From: Yeosuana marina
GTDB lineage: Bacteria; Bacteroidota; Bacteroidia; Flavobacteriales; Flavobacteriaceae
NCBI RefSeq assembly: GCF_011762485.1
Contig: NZ_JAAKGI010000039.1
Location: 1 to 64,000 of the forward strand
Direction of reading: 5' to 3'
DNA length: 64,000 nt
Shown here: positions 15,247-24,317 of the stretch, piece by piece
Position numbering within the stretch: the first letter of the stretch is position 1
Layout of the letters: each line of letters starts with the position of its first letter
Position numbers and translations under genes: made by a program
The notes under the pieces: model-generated
What the model was told of the DNA's origin: nothing
What the model saw: the letters and a program-made list of their open reading frames with translations, nothing else
Databases searched by the model: none

Positions 15247-15361
15247 GTATATTATTTTATCAAAAACAGAGTAAACGTTAATATGATTATTATTTTGGGT
15301 TTATGGTCCATACAAATTCCATAAACAACAAGAAAAGGCCAACTTTGATTTGTTATTGTTT

Positions 15362-17587
15362 TTATTTCTTGTCTTTTCTTTTGAGATTATATAACGTTTC
15401 ATCAATTGTAAACCAACAGAAGTAAAAAATACCAACTGAGAATATAATATCGCCAACTATACGTAACCATTTAAGTATTTGTACAGTAGGAGAGTAGAGT
15501 AATTCGGAATCCCTAGCAAAAGAATACCCTTTAGTTATAGATGTATAAGCTTGAATAATACCTACGGGAAGTAAGCTTAAAATTATCATGGCAATTAAAC
15601 CAATATTAAGTAGCCAAAAAGCTCTTTTTAATTTTGTGCTTACCCAGGTTCTATCAGAATAGAAACGTAAACAGATTAAAATAAATCCCATACCTAACAT
15701 ACCGTACACCCCAAATAAAGCCGCATGAGCATGTACCGCAGTAGTATTTAAGCCTTGTATGAAATACAAAGCAATAGGTGGGTTAATTAAGAAACCAAAA
15801 ACACCAGCGCCTATAAAATTCCAAAAAGCAACCGCTATAAAGAAAAATATAGGCCATTTGTATTTTTGCATCCATTGTTTGCTTTTTAAAAGATTCCAGT
15901 TTTCTCTAATTTCAAATCCCATAAGTGTAAGTGGTACGACTTCTAAAGCACTAAAAGTGGCTCCTAAAGCTATAGCCTGAATAGGTGTTCCTGAATAATA
16001 CAAATGGTGCAGGGTGCCAATAATACCACCAGCTAAAAATATAGAAGCTGAGGCAACAGATACACGTCCGGCAGTTTTTGTAGATATGATTTTCATTCTT
16101 GAAAATATAAATGCAATAACTACGGTTGCAAATACTTCAAAAAATCCTTCTACCCATAAGTGTACTAACCACCATCTCCAATAATTAATAACAGGTAGGC
16201 TACTATTTTCACCGTACATAAGTCCAGAGAAAAAGAACATGCCAATGGCTAATACTGATATTAATAATATAATAAGTAAGTGTTTAGATTCGTCATTTTT
16301 ACGAATACCATAAATTAGATGACGGCTTACCATAATAACCCAAAGCACTAAGCCTATACCCAGAAATATTTGCCAAAACCGACCTAGATCCATGTATTCG
16401 TAACCTTGGTGACCAAAAAGGAAATTAGTTGTTAAATCTAAAAATTGGTGTATGCCCAGCCATTCACCAAACATGGAACCAAAAACTATAATTATTAAGG
16501 CAATGAATAAGAAATTGATACCAAAAACTTGGTATTTCATTTCTTTGCCCGAAATCATAGGAGCTAAAAAGAGTCCAGTACTTAGCCATATAGTAGCAAT
16601 CCAAAATATAGCAAGTTGTGTATGCCATGTTCTAGTTACGGAATAGGGGAGAATACTTGACAAATTGAAACCAAAAAAGGATTGCCCTTCAACGGTATAA
16701 TGTACGGTGATAACTCCTAAAACAACCTGTAAGGCAATAAGTAAAGAGATAACTATAAAATATTTTAACAGGGCTTTTTGAGAGCGATATAATTTGAGGT
16801 CTTTAAGGGGATCGGTATCCGGTTTTGTAACCAAATCGCCTTTTTCATGGTTTAATAGATAATAATACGTAAGAATACCAATAAATAGTAAAAGTAATAC
16901 AATGGATAGACCAGACCATATTAACGAGCCCTTGGTAATTGTATTGTCAATTAGAGGTTCGTGTGGCCAGTTTGATGTGTAGGTATAATCTTTACCAAGT
17001 CTGTTGGTACTGGCAGCCCAAGATGTCCAGAACAAAAAAGCATTGAGTTGTTCTAATTTTTTAGCATCCGTTAAAGCACCTTTAGGAATCGCGTAAACTT
17101 CTTTTCCTTCAGAAAAAATAGTTGTGTAATGTTTAATATTATCTTTAATGGCAGCTAATTGACTTTCCGATATGGTTATCGATTTGTCTGCTTTATTATA
17201 GGTGTTAGTTTTAATATCTTTAATTAAACGGGCTTTTAGAGCAGCTTTATTTTCAACATCTAAATCTTCATATTTAGAATTAAAATCTTTTTTTGCCCAT
17301 GCATTGAGCATAAATACAGCTTCTTTATGTATCCAATCGGCAGTCCAATCAGGGGCTACATAACTACCATGTCCCCAAATAGAGCCTACTTCCATACCTC
17401 CAATAGATTCCCAAACGTTTTGTCCTGTTTGAATGTCTTCTTTGGTGTAAAGAACTTCTTGGGTTTCTTTAACAATAACGGTATCTGGTATAGGAGGTTG
17501 TGTTTGGTAAACCTCGCTTCCAATCCAAATTAGTGTGATGAAGGATAATACAATGACACTAATAAATGCAATCCATGTTTTTTTCAT
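15362..17587 (-). CDS. norB: Quinol-dependent nitric oxide reductase (qNOR)
   Basis: This enzyme reduces two NO to N2O at a heme b3-FeB centre in the cytoplasmic membrane, using quinol. The 741-residue length and the fused N-terminal cytochrome-c-like periplasmic domain without a heme-binding CxxCH are typical of qNOR (NorZ) rather than cNOR. Histidine-bearing helices are visible: WHTQLAIFWIA, HLWVEGFFEVFATV, GTLHHLYYSG and NTTAVHAHAALFGVYGM. MKKTWIAF (17587) is chosen as start. The frame is open 20 codons further, but that part overlaps the upstream cupin gene. It is the last gene of a ferredoxin-cupin-norB operon. An RGAYAAA-type palindrome overlaps the operon promoter, implying control by the Rrf2 (NsrR-like) regulator encoded opposite. 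Confidence 0.95.
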   Translation of the reverse strand: MKKTWIAFISVIVLSFITLIWIGSEVYQTQPPIPDTVIVKETQEVLYTKEDIQTGQNVWESIGGMEVGSIWGHGSYVAPDWTADWIHKEAVFMLNAWAKKDFNSKYEDLDVENKAALKARLIKDIKTNTYNKADKSITISESQLAAIKDNIKHYTTIFSEGKEVYAIPKGALTDAKKLEQLNAFLFWTSWAASTNRLGKDYTYTSNWPHEPLIDNTITKGSLIWSGLSIVLLLLFIGILTYYYLLNHEKGDLVTKPDTDPLKDLKLYRSQKALLKYFIVISLLIALQVVLGVITVHYTVEGQSFFGFNLSSILPYSVTRTWHTQLAIFWIATIWLSTGLFLAPMISGKEMKYQVFGINFLFIALIIIVFGSMFGEWLGIHQFLDLTTNFLFGHQGYEYMDLGRFWQIFLGIGLVLWVIMVSRHLIYGIRKNDESKHLLIILLISVLAIGMFFFSGLMYGENSSLPVINYWRWWLVHLWVEGFFEVFATVVIAFIFSRMKIISTKTAGRVSVASASIFLAGGIIGTLHHLYYSGTPIQAIALGATFSALEVVPLTLMGFEIRENWNLLKSKQWMQKYKWPIFFFIAVAFWNFIGAGVFGFLINPPIALYFIQGLNTTAVHAHAALFGVYGMLGMGFILICLRFYSDRTWVSTKLKRAFWLLNIGLIAMIILSLLPVGIIQAYTSITKGYSFARDSELLYSPTVQILKWLRIVGDIIFSVGIFYFCWFTIDETLYNLKRKDKK

Positions 17588-17612
17588 TGTGATTAATTTT
17601 AAATTTTTGGGG

Positions 17613-17948
17613 TTATAATGTTGCGTTAATACGTTCAATACTGTCATATTTAGAAACCGATAATCGAACGATACAATCTGATATGCAAGTTAAATCGTGT
17701 GGTATGTTTTCATCTAAAGCAATTAAATCACCTTTTTTAAGGATCTGGCTCTTACCGTTAACACCAAAATCTACAGTACCATCAAAAAGTTCTATTATGA
17801 TTGGAAAAGGGGCTTTGTGTTCTTTCATAGCTTGTCCTTTTTTCATAACGATTCTAACTTCTTTGGAGGTTTTTGTTTGTAGCAAGACCGTGACAGATGG
17901 TTTGTTTTCTTGGTAGGTAATATTATTTAGTAATGATGCTGTGTTCAT
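17613..17948 (-). CDS. Cupin-domain protein
   Basis: A 111-residue single-cupin protein. The second cupin motif is seen in LKKGDLIALDENIPHDLTCI, with a histidine ligand in IPHD, and the first is weakly seen around KKGQAMKEHKAPFPIIIEL. Metal and ligand are unknown. It lies between the ferredoxin (12 bases upstream) and norB (25 bases downstream) and shares their promoter. A role as NO-stress accessory or sensor is suggested only by the operon. Confidence 0.85.
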   Translation of the reverse strand: MNTASLLNNITYQENKPSVTVLLQTKTSKEVRIVMKKGQAMKEHKAPFPIIIELFDGTVDFGVNGKSQILKKGDLIALDENIPHDLTCISDCIVRLSVSKYDSIERINATL

Positions 17949-17960
17949 AATATTATAGTT

Positions 17961-18326
17961 TTATTTGTTGTCTGTAATTATTTTAAAAGTGAGATTGTTA
18001 ATTTTTTCATCTAATATGATTTGACAGGATAAACGACTCGTTTCGTCAAAATAATTAACTTGATTAAGGGTTTCTTTTTCGGTGACAGTTATTATGTCAT
18101 TTAGCGAGCCTTCAATAAGTTTTACATGGCACGTACCGCATAATCCACGACCTAAGCATTCTCCAATATCTTCATAATACGTATCTACAATAAGCTCCAT
18201 TAAATTTGGGTATTCATAGCGATTGAAAGGAATTTCAACACATTTATTATTGTTTGTTATTATATGTACTTTATAAGGCAATTTGTTTGTTCTTAATTTA
18301 TTAATGTACTTTTTGTGTGAATACAA
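17961..18326 (-). CDS. [2Fe-2S] ferredoxin
   Basis: A 121-residue plant/adrenodoxin-type ferredoxin. The cluster ligands are C57, C63 and C66 (CLGRGLCGTC) and C101 (RLSCQI), the standard Cx5Cx2C...C pattern. It is an electron carrier, first gene of the operon with the cupin and qNOR genes. qNOR takes electrons from quinol, so the ferredoxin may serve another NO-related enzyme or cluster repair. A later start near residue 17 is possible, because the first 16 residues precede the first beta-strand. Confidence 0.88.
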   Translation of the reverse strand: MYSHKKYINKLRTNKLPYKVHIITNNNKCVEIPFNRYEYPNLMELIVDTYYEDIGECLGRGLCGTCHVKLIEGSLNDIITVTEKETLNQVNYFDETSRLSCQIILDEKINNLTFKIITDNK

Positions 18327-18360
18327 TTATTATTAGAGTACAAACTTAAGTCTTAATTTT

Positions 18361-18388
18361 AAATAGGACAAATATATCCGAATTAAAA
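18361..18388 (-). promoter_or_regulatory. Rrf2/NsrR-type operator 1 over -7 box
   Basis: GGACAAATATATCC at 18366-18379, with flanking AATTTTAA/TTAAAATT extending the symmetry. On the minus strand the palindrome contains TATATTTG (18369-18376), an exact Bacteroidetes -7 box, about 40 bases before the ferredoxin start. Binding of a regulator here would block the ferredoxin-cupin-norB promoter. Confidence 0.6.
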
Positions 18389-18541
18389 TTTGTTTTTTTA
18401 TTGGAAATAGGGTGGTGTGATTCAATCACCTTTTAGGAACCTAAGTGTTTTGATTTAAAATACATTAAATTCAGAATGGCAATTAGTACGCTTGCTGCAT
18501 ACCATCAAACCAAGTGGAAACAGAATTATATTTTTTAATTA

Positions 18542-18581
18542 AGACAAATAAGTCCTAATTGAAAAAAACTTCATATATTTG
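18542..18581 (+). promoter_or_regulatory. Operator 2 and promoter of Rrf2 gene
   Basis: AGACAAATAAGTCC (18542-18555) is a copy of the operator-1 pattern. TATATTTG at 18574-18581 is an exact -7 box, with the ATG at 18601. The operator sits over the -33 region, consistent with autorepression. Confidence 0.55.
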
Positions 18582-18600
18582 TATAAAATTATAACCCAAT

Positions 18601-19035
18601 ATGTTTTCAAAAGCGTGTGAATATGGTATTAAAGCTGCAATTTTTATAGCAATCAATTCCAAAGAAGGTAAGCTGGTGAGTCCAAAAGAAATTTCTGAAG
18701 AGATTGATTCCCCACAGGCTTTTACGGCTAAAATATTGCAGGAATTAGTTCGACATAAAATAGTTTCTTCAGTAAAAGGAGCATATGGAGGATTTGAAAT
18801 TGATAAAATCAGGATTGATAGTATTAAATTATCTCAAATAGTAAAAGCTATTGATGGTGATAAAATTTACATTGGTTGTGGTCTTGGTTTAGAAACTTGT
18901 AATGAAAATCATCCTTGTCCTGTTCATGATAAGTTTAAAACTATTCGCGACGAATTGAAATACATGTTGGAGCATACTAGCCTTCAAGAATTAGCTTTGA
19001 GCATAAAGGCTGGAAATTCATTTTTTAAAGTGTAA
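18601..19035 (+). CDS. Rrf2-family (NsrR-like) regulator
   Basis: A 144-residue Rrf2 repressor. The N-terminal winged helix includes VSPKEISEEIDSPQAFTAKILQEL, split by the recognition helix, and GAYGGFE for the wing. Three cysteines at C93, C100 and C106 (CGLGLETC...HPCPVHD) match the iron-sulfur ligand spacing of NsrR, which senses NO by cluster nitrosylation. It is divergent from the ferredoxin-cupin-norB operon and directly upstream of the iron-sulfur repair gene. Palindromes of one type stand before all three units, so this protein (and/or its paralogue at 30111) is the probable NO-responsive repressor. Confidence 0.9.
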   Translation: MFSKACEYGIKAAIFIAINSKEGKLVSPKEISEEIDSPQAFTAKILQELVRHKIVSSVKGAYGGFEIDKIRIDSIKLSQIVKAIDGDKIYIGCGLGLETCNENHPCPVHDKFKTIRDELKYMLEHTSLQELALSIKAGNSFFKV

Positions 19036-19055
19036 AAATTTTTTAATTATAAATA

Positions 19056-19069
19056 GGATAAAATTATCC
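19056..19069 (+). promoter_or_regulatory. Operator 3 upstream of RIC gene
   Basis: GGATAAAATTATCC: perfect 6-bp arms around AA, ending 15 bases before the ATG at 19085. Same pattern as the sites at 18366, 18542 and 30065. It is the most symmetric of the four. Confidence 0.6.
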
Positions 19070-19084
19070 GAAATAAACAAAGTT

Positions 19085-19816
19085 ATGGAAGTATTATATA
19101 AAGATTCAGAAAAACAAATCGGTCAATTTGTAGCAGATGATTTTAGAACTGCAGCCGTATTTAGTAATTATGGTATAGACTTTTGCTGCAAAGGGGATAG
19201 AACTTTAGGTGATGTTTGCAAGAAGAAAGGGATAGAAACCACAGAAGTTTTAGACAAACTTAATGCGGTTTTAAATTCAAAAACAGGTCAATCCATTGAT
19301 TACAAATCTTGGCCACTAGATTTATTGGCAGATTATATTGAGAAAAAACATCACCGCTATGTAGAAGAAAAAATCCCTGTATTACTTCAGTTTTTAAATA
19401 AACTTTGCAGTGTTCATGGAGAAAGACATCCGGAGTTATTTAAAATAAATGAAGAGTTTACAGCTTGTGCCAATGCATTAACATCACATATGAAAAAGGA
19501 AGAGCTTGTTCTGTTTCCTTTTGTAAAACGAATGGTAAAAGCAAAATTAGATAATGAAGCCATTCAATCGCCACAATTTGGAACTGTTGAAAGTCCTATT
19601 GCCATGATGATGCAGGAACATGATACTGAAGGCGAGCGTTTTAGAAAAATTGCCGAACTCACCAATAATTATAATCCACCTGCAGATGGATGCAATACGT
19701 ATCAGGTAACGTTTGCAATGTTGGACGAATTTGAAAAAGATTTGCATTTGCACATTCATTTGGAAAACAATATTTTATTCCCTGAGGCTATAAAATTGGA
19801 AAAACGGCTTAGTTAA
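19085..19816 (+). CDS. ric: Iron-sulfur cluster repair di-iron protein RIC (ScdA/YtfE)
   Basis: A 243-residue cytoplasmic protein that restores iron-sulfur clusters damaged by NO or peroxide. The ScdA_N domain (residues 1-65) carries the FCCKGDRTL motif with C34 and C35. The hemerythrin-like domain follows with KKHHRYVEE, CSVHGERHPEL, HMKKEELVLFP, MMQEHDTEGE and HLHIHLENNILFPEA, supplying the di-iron histidines and glutamates. The length fits the family. It is controlled by operator 3 and is followed by a terminator hairpin at 19841. Confidence 0.95.
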   Translation: MEVLYKDSEKQIGQFVADDFRTAAVFSNYGIDFCCKGDRTLGDVCKKKGIETTEVLDKLNAVLNSKTGQSIDYKSWPLDLLADYIEKKHHRYVEEKIPVLLQFLNKLCSVHGERHPELFKINEEFTACANALTSHMKKEELVLFPFVKRMVKAKLDNEAIQSPQFGTVESPIAMMMQEHDTEGERFRKIAELTNNYNPPADGCNTYQVTFAMLDEFEKDLHLHIHLENNILFPEAIKLEKRLS

Positions 19817-19840
19817 TAACAATCCATGTTTTTAGATGAA

Positions 19841-19888
19841 AAAATTCCAGAATGTTGCCCCTAAAGACATTTTGGAATTTTTATTTTT
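19841..19888 (+). terminator. Terminator after RIC gene
   Basis: AAAATTCCAGAATGT pairs with ACATTTTGGAATTTT (one mismatch) and is followed by TTATTTTT. It separates the RIC gene from the next gene at 19921, although read-through is likely since both belong to the same functional group. Confidence 0.65.
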
Positions 19889-19920
19889 AGGGTTACTCAT
19901 TTTATTATAAAAAAATAACA

Positions 19921-21132
19921 ATGCCTAAAAAACTTGTAGTTGTATGTTTGCTTAATTTTTTTGTTGCTGCCTCATTAGGTCTAGCTCTTCGCTATTCATT
20001 TATTGATCCGCTTCCTATTAATTATCGCTTTTTAACCCACGCTCATTCACATGTTGCCATGTTAGGTTGGGTGTATCTAATGTTGTATACCTTAATAGTC
20101 CATTATTTTGTTCCAGTTAAAAACCCTGTTTTCAATACATTGTTTTGGCTTACTGAAATTGCTGTGCTTGGTATGATGGTAAGCTTTCCCTTTCAAGGTT
20201 ATTCCGCCGTATCTATTTCATTTTCAACCTTACATATTTTATGCAGTTATTACTTTGCTTATCTAATTTGGAAATATCATAAAACCAACTCATTAGTAAC
20301 ACGCTATTTACTAAGAGCTTCTCTTTTATTTATGTTGTTATCAACCATTGGTGTATGGTGTTTAGGACCAGCGGTAGCTATGGCTGGGCAAGCGTCTGCT
20401 TTTTATCAGATTGCTATTCAATTCTTTTTACACTTTCAGTTTAACGGTTGGTTTATCATTGCAGTTATAGCTTTGTTTTTCCACCAATTGCAATTGCACG
20501 ACTCTAAGAAATTTAGACTGTTTTTCAAACTTTTGGTTGTATCAACAGTACTTACTTTTGCGTTGCCTGTGTATTGGTTTGCTCCTCATATTTCATTATT
20601 GTGGATCAATGGACTTGGTGTTCTACTACAATTAATAGCATTATTCATGTTCTTAAAACTTAGCAAGCCTTTACTTTTAGTTGTATTAAGAGGCCAATCA
20701 AAACTCATTGTTTATTTGTACAGTTTTGCTGTTTTTTGCTTTATATTGAAAATTGTATTACAATCAGTATCGCTCATCCCCGAAATTTCAAAAGTGATTT
20801 ATCTGTATCACAATTTCGTCATTGGGTTTATCCATTTAACCATGTTGGGGATTGTTACAGGGTTTTTATTTTCTTTTATTGTGAAAAGTAATTTGGTAAA
20901 AATGAATAGATGGTTGCACTTGGCTGTTTACATATTTATATTAGGATTTGTTTTAACAGAATTAACATTAATCATTCAGGGATGTATGTTTTATTTAAAG
21001 CAAGGCTTACTTACAAACTACTATCTTTTACTTTTTTTATTTAGCATGTTTTTGCCTTTAGGAATTTTCATGCTACTGTTTAACATTATCACACACAAAA
21101 ATCATGAAGAACAAATCGCAAAAACGACATAA
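19921..21132 (+). CDS. Histidine-rich polytopic membrane protein, NO-linked
   Basis: A 403-residue integral membrane protein with about 11-12 hydrophobic helices. LTHAHSHVAMLGWVYL (about 38-53) resembles the heme-ligand helix HAHAALFGVYGM of NorB and other heme-copper oxidase relatives. Further helix histidines occur in FFLHFQFNGWF and GFIHLTMLG. This suggests a heme- or copper-binding membrane protein related to oxidases or NnrS, but I cannot name its family. It lies between RIC and a hemerythrin gene that overlaps its end by 29 bases, so a role in NO/O2 handling is likely. Confidence 0.7.
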   Translation: MPKKLVVVCLLNFFVAASLGLALRYSFIDPLPINYRFLTHAHSHVAMLGWVYLMLYTLIVHYFVPVKNPVFNTLFWLTEIAVLGMMVSFPFQGYSAVSISFSTLHILCSYYFAYLIWKYHKTNSLVTRYLLRASLLFMLLSTIGVWCLGPAVAMAGQASAFYQIAIQFFLHFQFNGWFIIAVIALFFHQLQLHDSKKFRLFFKLLVVSTVLTFALPVYWFAPHISLLWINGLGVLLQLIALFMFLKLSKPLLLVVLRGQSKLIVYLYSFAVFCFILKIVLQSVSLIPEISKVIYLYHNFVIGFIHLTMLGIVTGFLFSFIVKSNLVKMNRWLHLAVYIFILGFVLTELTLIIQGCMFYLKQGLLTNYYLLLFLFSMFLPLGIFMLLFNIITHKNHEEQIAKTT

Positions 21133-21565
21133 AGCTTTGCAACCTTTAAGCAGAGATCACCATCAGGGATTATTGTTGTCTTGGAAAATTAGAACTGGCC
21201 TTAGCAAAAATATTGATACAGAACGTATATGGCGGTATGCCAATTGGTTTTTTGAAACGCATTTAATTCCGCATTTTGATATGGAAGAAGCACACATTTT
21301 TACACTTTTAGACGATAAAAATGAACTTAATAGAAGAGCATTAGCTGATCACAGGCGTTTAAAACGATTATTTTCCGAAAGCGAAAAGAATGCAAATACA
21401 TTGAGTAAAATTGAAGAAGAATTGGAACAGCATATTCGTTTTGAAGAACGTGTGTTGTTTCCAGAAATTCAAAAAATAGCTACTGAAAAACAATTGAATT
21501 TAATTGAAGAAATACATCAAGAAGATGATTTTGTCGACAAATTGGATGATGAATTTTGGAAATGA
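21104..21565 (+). CDS. Hemerythrin HHE domain protein
   Basis: A 153-residue single-domain hemerythrin-like protein. Di-iron ligands can be seen in LSRDHHQGLLL, HLIPHFDMEEAHIF, LADHRRLKRLF and EQHIRFEERVLFPEI, the usual H...HxxxE...H...HxxxE order. It probably binds O2 or NO, or acts in iron handling. The start lies 29 bases inside the membrane protein gene, implying translational coupling; the long overlap is unusual, and MKNKSQ is the only good ATG before the domain. Confidence 0.9.
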   Translation: MKNKSQKRHKALQPLSRDHHQGLLLSWKIRTGLSKNIDTERIWRYANWFFETHLIPHFDMEEAHIFTLLDDKNELNRRALADHRRLKRLFSESEKNANTLSKIEEELEQHIRFEERVLFPEIQKIATEKQLNLIEEIHQEDDFVDKLDDEFWK

Positions 21566-21596
21566 TACTAATTAACTTCAATAATTATTTAGTGCA

Positions 21597-22379
21597 TTAA
21601 AAATCCTTTCTTTTTGATTTATATACAATTCTATAAACAGGAAAAATAACCCAAAGCACTAACATAATAAAGGAAACAATCAACCCAAAATTGGTGCCGA
21701 AAAATTGTTTAAAAACAGCGCCTGTATAACCCAACAATGCTGAAATATCTAATTTTAGTAAAATAAGGGTTCGCGATAAATCAATAGGATTTAGCATGGT
21801 GCCTATTAATGATAATTTATCAAGTGGATAATCTTCAAAAATGATAAGAGACATTAAAAAAAGACCATCATATATAATAGCTAAAAACAGCCAAACTAAA
21901 ATAGCAAAACCAAAGCCTTTAATTTTATTTTCATTGGATAAGGCTATGTTAAAAGCGAGCGCTGTAAATATAAATGTAAGGAAAGTCCCTGTTATAATTA
22001 ATAACGAAAAATCCCATATGGCGTTTGACCTAAATAGCCCGTAAAAAATAAAGGGAAGTCCTAACCCTAACACTAAACTCATTGATAGAGAGAGAGCAAC
22101 ACCTAAATATTGACCTAAAAATATAGACGAGCGTTTTAAAGGTTGAGCTAATAAAAGCTCAGTAAATTCTTTAGAATTATAATAATACATGACACCGAAG
22201 ATGGTCCCAATTAAAGGCACTAAAACGATGATGACATTCATTAAGGTAATAACGGCTTTTGATAGGTCGCTGTTTAAAAACAACAGCACAACACTAAGTA
22301 ATAAATAGAAAGCGAAGTACACGTAACTCCATCGGCTACGCATTAAATCGTAAAAACTATATTTTAATATTTTAAGCAT
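21597..22379 (-). CDS. nosY: NosY-type ABC permease
   Basis: A 260-residue ABC-2 type permease with six hydrophobic segments, the size and profile of NosY. It forms the membrane part of the NosFY exporter, which together with NosD delivers sulfur for the CuZ cluster of N2O reductase. The start overlaps nosF by 8 bases. It is the last gene of the nos operon and ends convergent to the hemerythrin gene with only 31 bases between them. Confidence 0.93.
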   Translation of the reverse strand: MLKILKYSFYDLMRSRWSYVYFAFYLLLSVVLLFLNSDLSKAVITLMNVIIVLVPLIGTIFGVMYYYNSKEFTELLLAQPLKRSSIFLGQYLGVALSLSMSLVLGLGLPFIFYGLFRSNAIWDFSLLIITGTFLTFIFTALAFNIALSNENKIKGFGFAILVWLFLAIIYDGLFLMSLIIFEDYPLDKLSLIGTMLNPIDLSRTLILLKLDISALLGYTGAVFKQFFGTNFGLIVSFIMLVLWVIFPVYRIVYKSKRKDF

Positions 22380-23079
22380 GATTATTTGTTAATATAGATG
22401 CAATGGCGTGTTCAAAATCTGATTGACCCGTCTTGGTTTTAAGTTCGTTAATGGTTCCTTTGAAATAAATTTGCCCTTCTAAAAGAAAAACAATCTCATC
22501 TGATATTTCCTCTACAAAACTCATAATGTGCGATGTAATTAAAATGGTTTTTCCTTTAGCTTTTTCAGATTGAATTAAATCCTTTAAGCGTAATAATGAA
22601 ATAGGATCCAATCCTGATGTTGGTTCGTCTAAAATAATGAGCGGACTATCAAACATAAACGTTAATACCAGATTTACTTTTTGTTTAGTACCACCTGAAA
22701 GATTACCTAGCTTTTTGTCAAGAAACGGTTCAAGTTTGAAATGGGTTATCAAGTCATCATCATGGTTTGTAAAACTTCTTAAGTCTTTAATCATCTTTAT
22801 AAGTTCTTTGACTTTAAGATTGCTAGGAAAGTTTGCTATTTGAGGTAAATAATCAATTTTATTTCTATAATTAGAACTATTTTTTATGCTTTTTCCAAGA
22901 ACAGAAATAGTTCCTTTGTCAGGGATTACCATACCCAAAACAGATTTAATCAACGTTGTTTTTCCAGAACCATTAGGGCCAAGTACTGCAAAAATACCTC
23001 CTTCTTTAATATCAAGGTTAACACCACTTAAGACGTTATTTTTTCCAAATTTTTTATGTAGATTTTGAATACTTACCAT
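22372..23079 (-). CDS. nosF: NosF ABC ATPase
   Basis: A 235-residue ABC-transporter ATPase. The Walker A motif is GPNGSGKTT, the signature LSGGTKQKV and the Walker B LIILDEPTSGLD. With NosY it powers transport for maturation of the CuZ centre of NosZ. It overlaps nosD by 7 bases and nosY by 8 bases, so the three are tightly coupled. Confidence 0.95.
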   Translation of the reverse strand: MVSIQNLHKKFGKNNVLSGVNLDIKEGGIFAVLGPNGSGKTTLIKSVLGMVIPDKGTISVLGKSIKNSSNYRNKIDYLPQIANFPSNLKVKELIKMIKDLRSFTNHDDDLITHFKLEPFLDKKLGNLSGGTKQKVNLVLTFMFDSPLIILDEPTSGLDPISLLRLKDLIQSEKAKGKTILITSHIMSFVEEISDEIVFLLEGQIYFKGTINELKTKTGQSDFEHAIASILTNNHA

Positions 23080-24317
23080 GTTATCTTTTTAATTAAAGGA
23101 TGATTATCCATTAGGTTGTCTGGTGTAAAAACTGGAGACACTTTTTCAGAAAAATCAATAATATCTATGAATAAACTTCTGAGTAAAATAATGGTTTCGG
23201 GAGTTCTATTAACAATGTAGGAAAATAATTTTACAGGGCGGTATGGCACATCTCCAATACCATTTTTATCTAAATCATAACCTGTATAGTTGCTCCAGTA
23301 GTTTTTGTCAAACGTATTATCATTTATGTTGCTGTTATACGATATATCAAAAGAGTTGTACAAAAAATTATTGCCTATAAATTTATTGGAATAGCAAGCT
23401 CCCCGCACTTTAATAGCCCAACCATTATTAATAAAATTGTTGTTCATATAGTTTATTCTATTAGAGCCTTCAATATTGATACCTATTGTGTTTTTCTCAA
23501 AAGTATTACCTTTTATTTCTGCATCATTAATTTCTTTTAATAGCATACCATAAGACGCCGTTCCCCAATTTTCTTTAAACACATTGTTAAGCATTTTTAT
23601 TTTTTTTGAAAACATAACGGCTACGCCGGCACCATTGTTAGTAAACTCATTATCTTCATAGATATCATTATTTGAAAACATAAAATGTAAACCATACCGT
23701 AGATTGTTAGCACTTACGTTGTTTTTTATAAGACAGTCATCAGAAAATTCTAAATAAATACCATCCCTTACGTGTTGCACATTGTTATTTTGGATGTCAA
23801 TTTTTTTGCTGTACCATAATTGAATAGCATTGCCTGAATTATGCTCTTCAACGGCTTGACCAATTACTTTATTATTATATACCTTACCGTCTTCTGCCTT
23901 TTCAAGGTAAATACCAAAAAAAAGCTTTTCAAGGATTAAATTTTTTATTTCGAAATGTTTAGTTCGTTTTACCCGAATGGCGGCATAATCTTCGGTATAA
24001 CTTGTTCCCACATTAATAATATGTAAACCATCAACAATCACATAGTCTGAAACAATAGTGATAATTTCCCCTTTTAATTCACCATCAATGACTGGATGAT
24101 TTTCACCAATTATGGTTAAAGGTTTATCTACTATAATACTATGCTCTTTATAAGTTCCTTTTTTAACAACAATGGTATCAAAATCTCTTGCCTTAGAAAT
24201 AGCGTCCTTTAAAGAGGAGATTTTACAATTATTACAAACTTCCACCACTTGACAAAGGGATAAGTGGCTTGTTAAAATTATAATTAAAAGAATACTATGT
24301 TGTAAAAAACGCTTCAT
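23073..24317 (-). CDS. nosD: NosD periplasmic copper-sulfur cluster maturation protein
   Basis: A 414-residue exported protein with a signal peptide (cleavage after about residue 22, LSLCQ). It is a right-handed beta-helix of the NosD/CASH type, with many 'N-N-' repeats such as NNVQHVRDGIYLEFSDD and NGAGVAVMFSKK between 90 and 330. It works with NosFY in building CuZ. It ends 7 bases inside nosF and starts one base from the end of the NosL-barrel gene. Confidence 0.95.
   Translation of the reverse strand: MKRFLQHSILLIIILTSHLSLCQVVEVCNNCKISSLKDAISKARDFDTIVVKKGTYKEHSIIVDKPLTIIGENHPVIDGELKGEIITIVSDYVIVDGLHIINVGTSYTEDYAAIRVKRTKHFEIKNLILEKLFFGIYLEKAEDGKVYNNKVIGQAVEEHNSGNAIQLWYSKKIDIQNNNVQHVRDGIYLEFSDDCLIKNNVSANNLRYGLHFMFSNNDIYEDNEFTNNGAGVAVMFSKKIKMLNNVFKENWGTASYGMLLKEINDAEIKGNTFEKNTIGINIEGSNRINYMNNNFINNGWAIKVRGACYSNKFIGNNFLYNSFDISYNSNINDNTFDKNYWSNYTGYDLDKNGIGDVPYRPVKLFSYIVNRTPETIILLRSLFIDIIDFSEKVSPVFTPDNLMDNHPLIKKITW

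Larger units (their letters stand above)
14131..15361. other. 1.2-kb intergenic region with repeats
   Basis: No convincing gene was found. The stretch holds a block that looks like a dispersed repeat (14416-14670, with a 12-bp perfect hairpin) and a 15-bp perfect inverted repeat behind norB (15187-15241). Frames at 14464-14664 (plus) and 14937-15122 (minus) have no domain or start support and were left out. It marks the border between the accessory region and the NO/N2O island. Confidence 0.6.
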
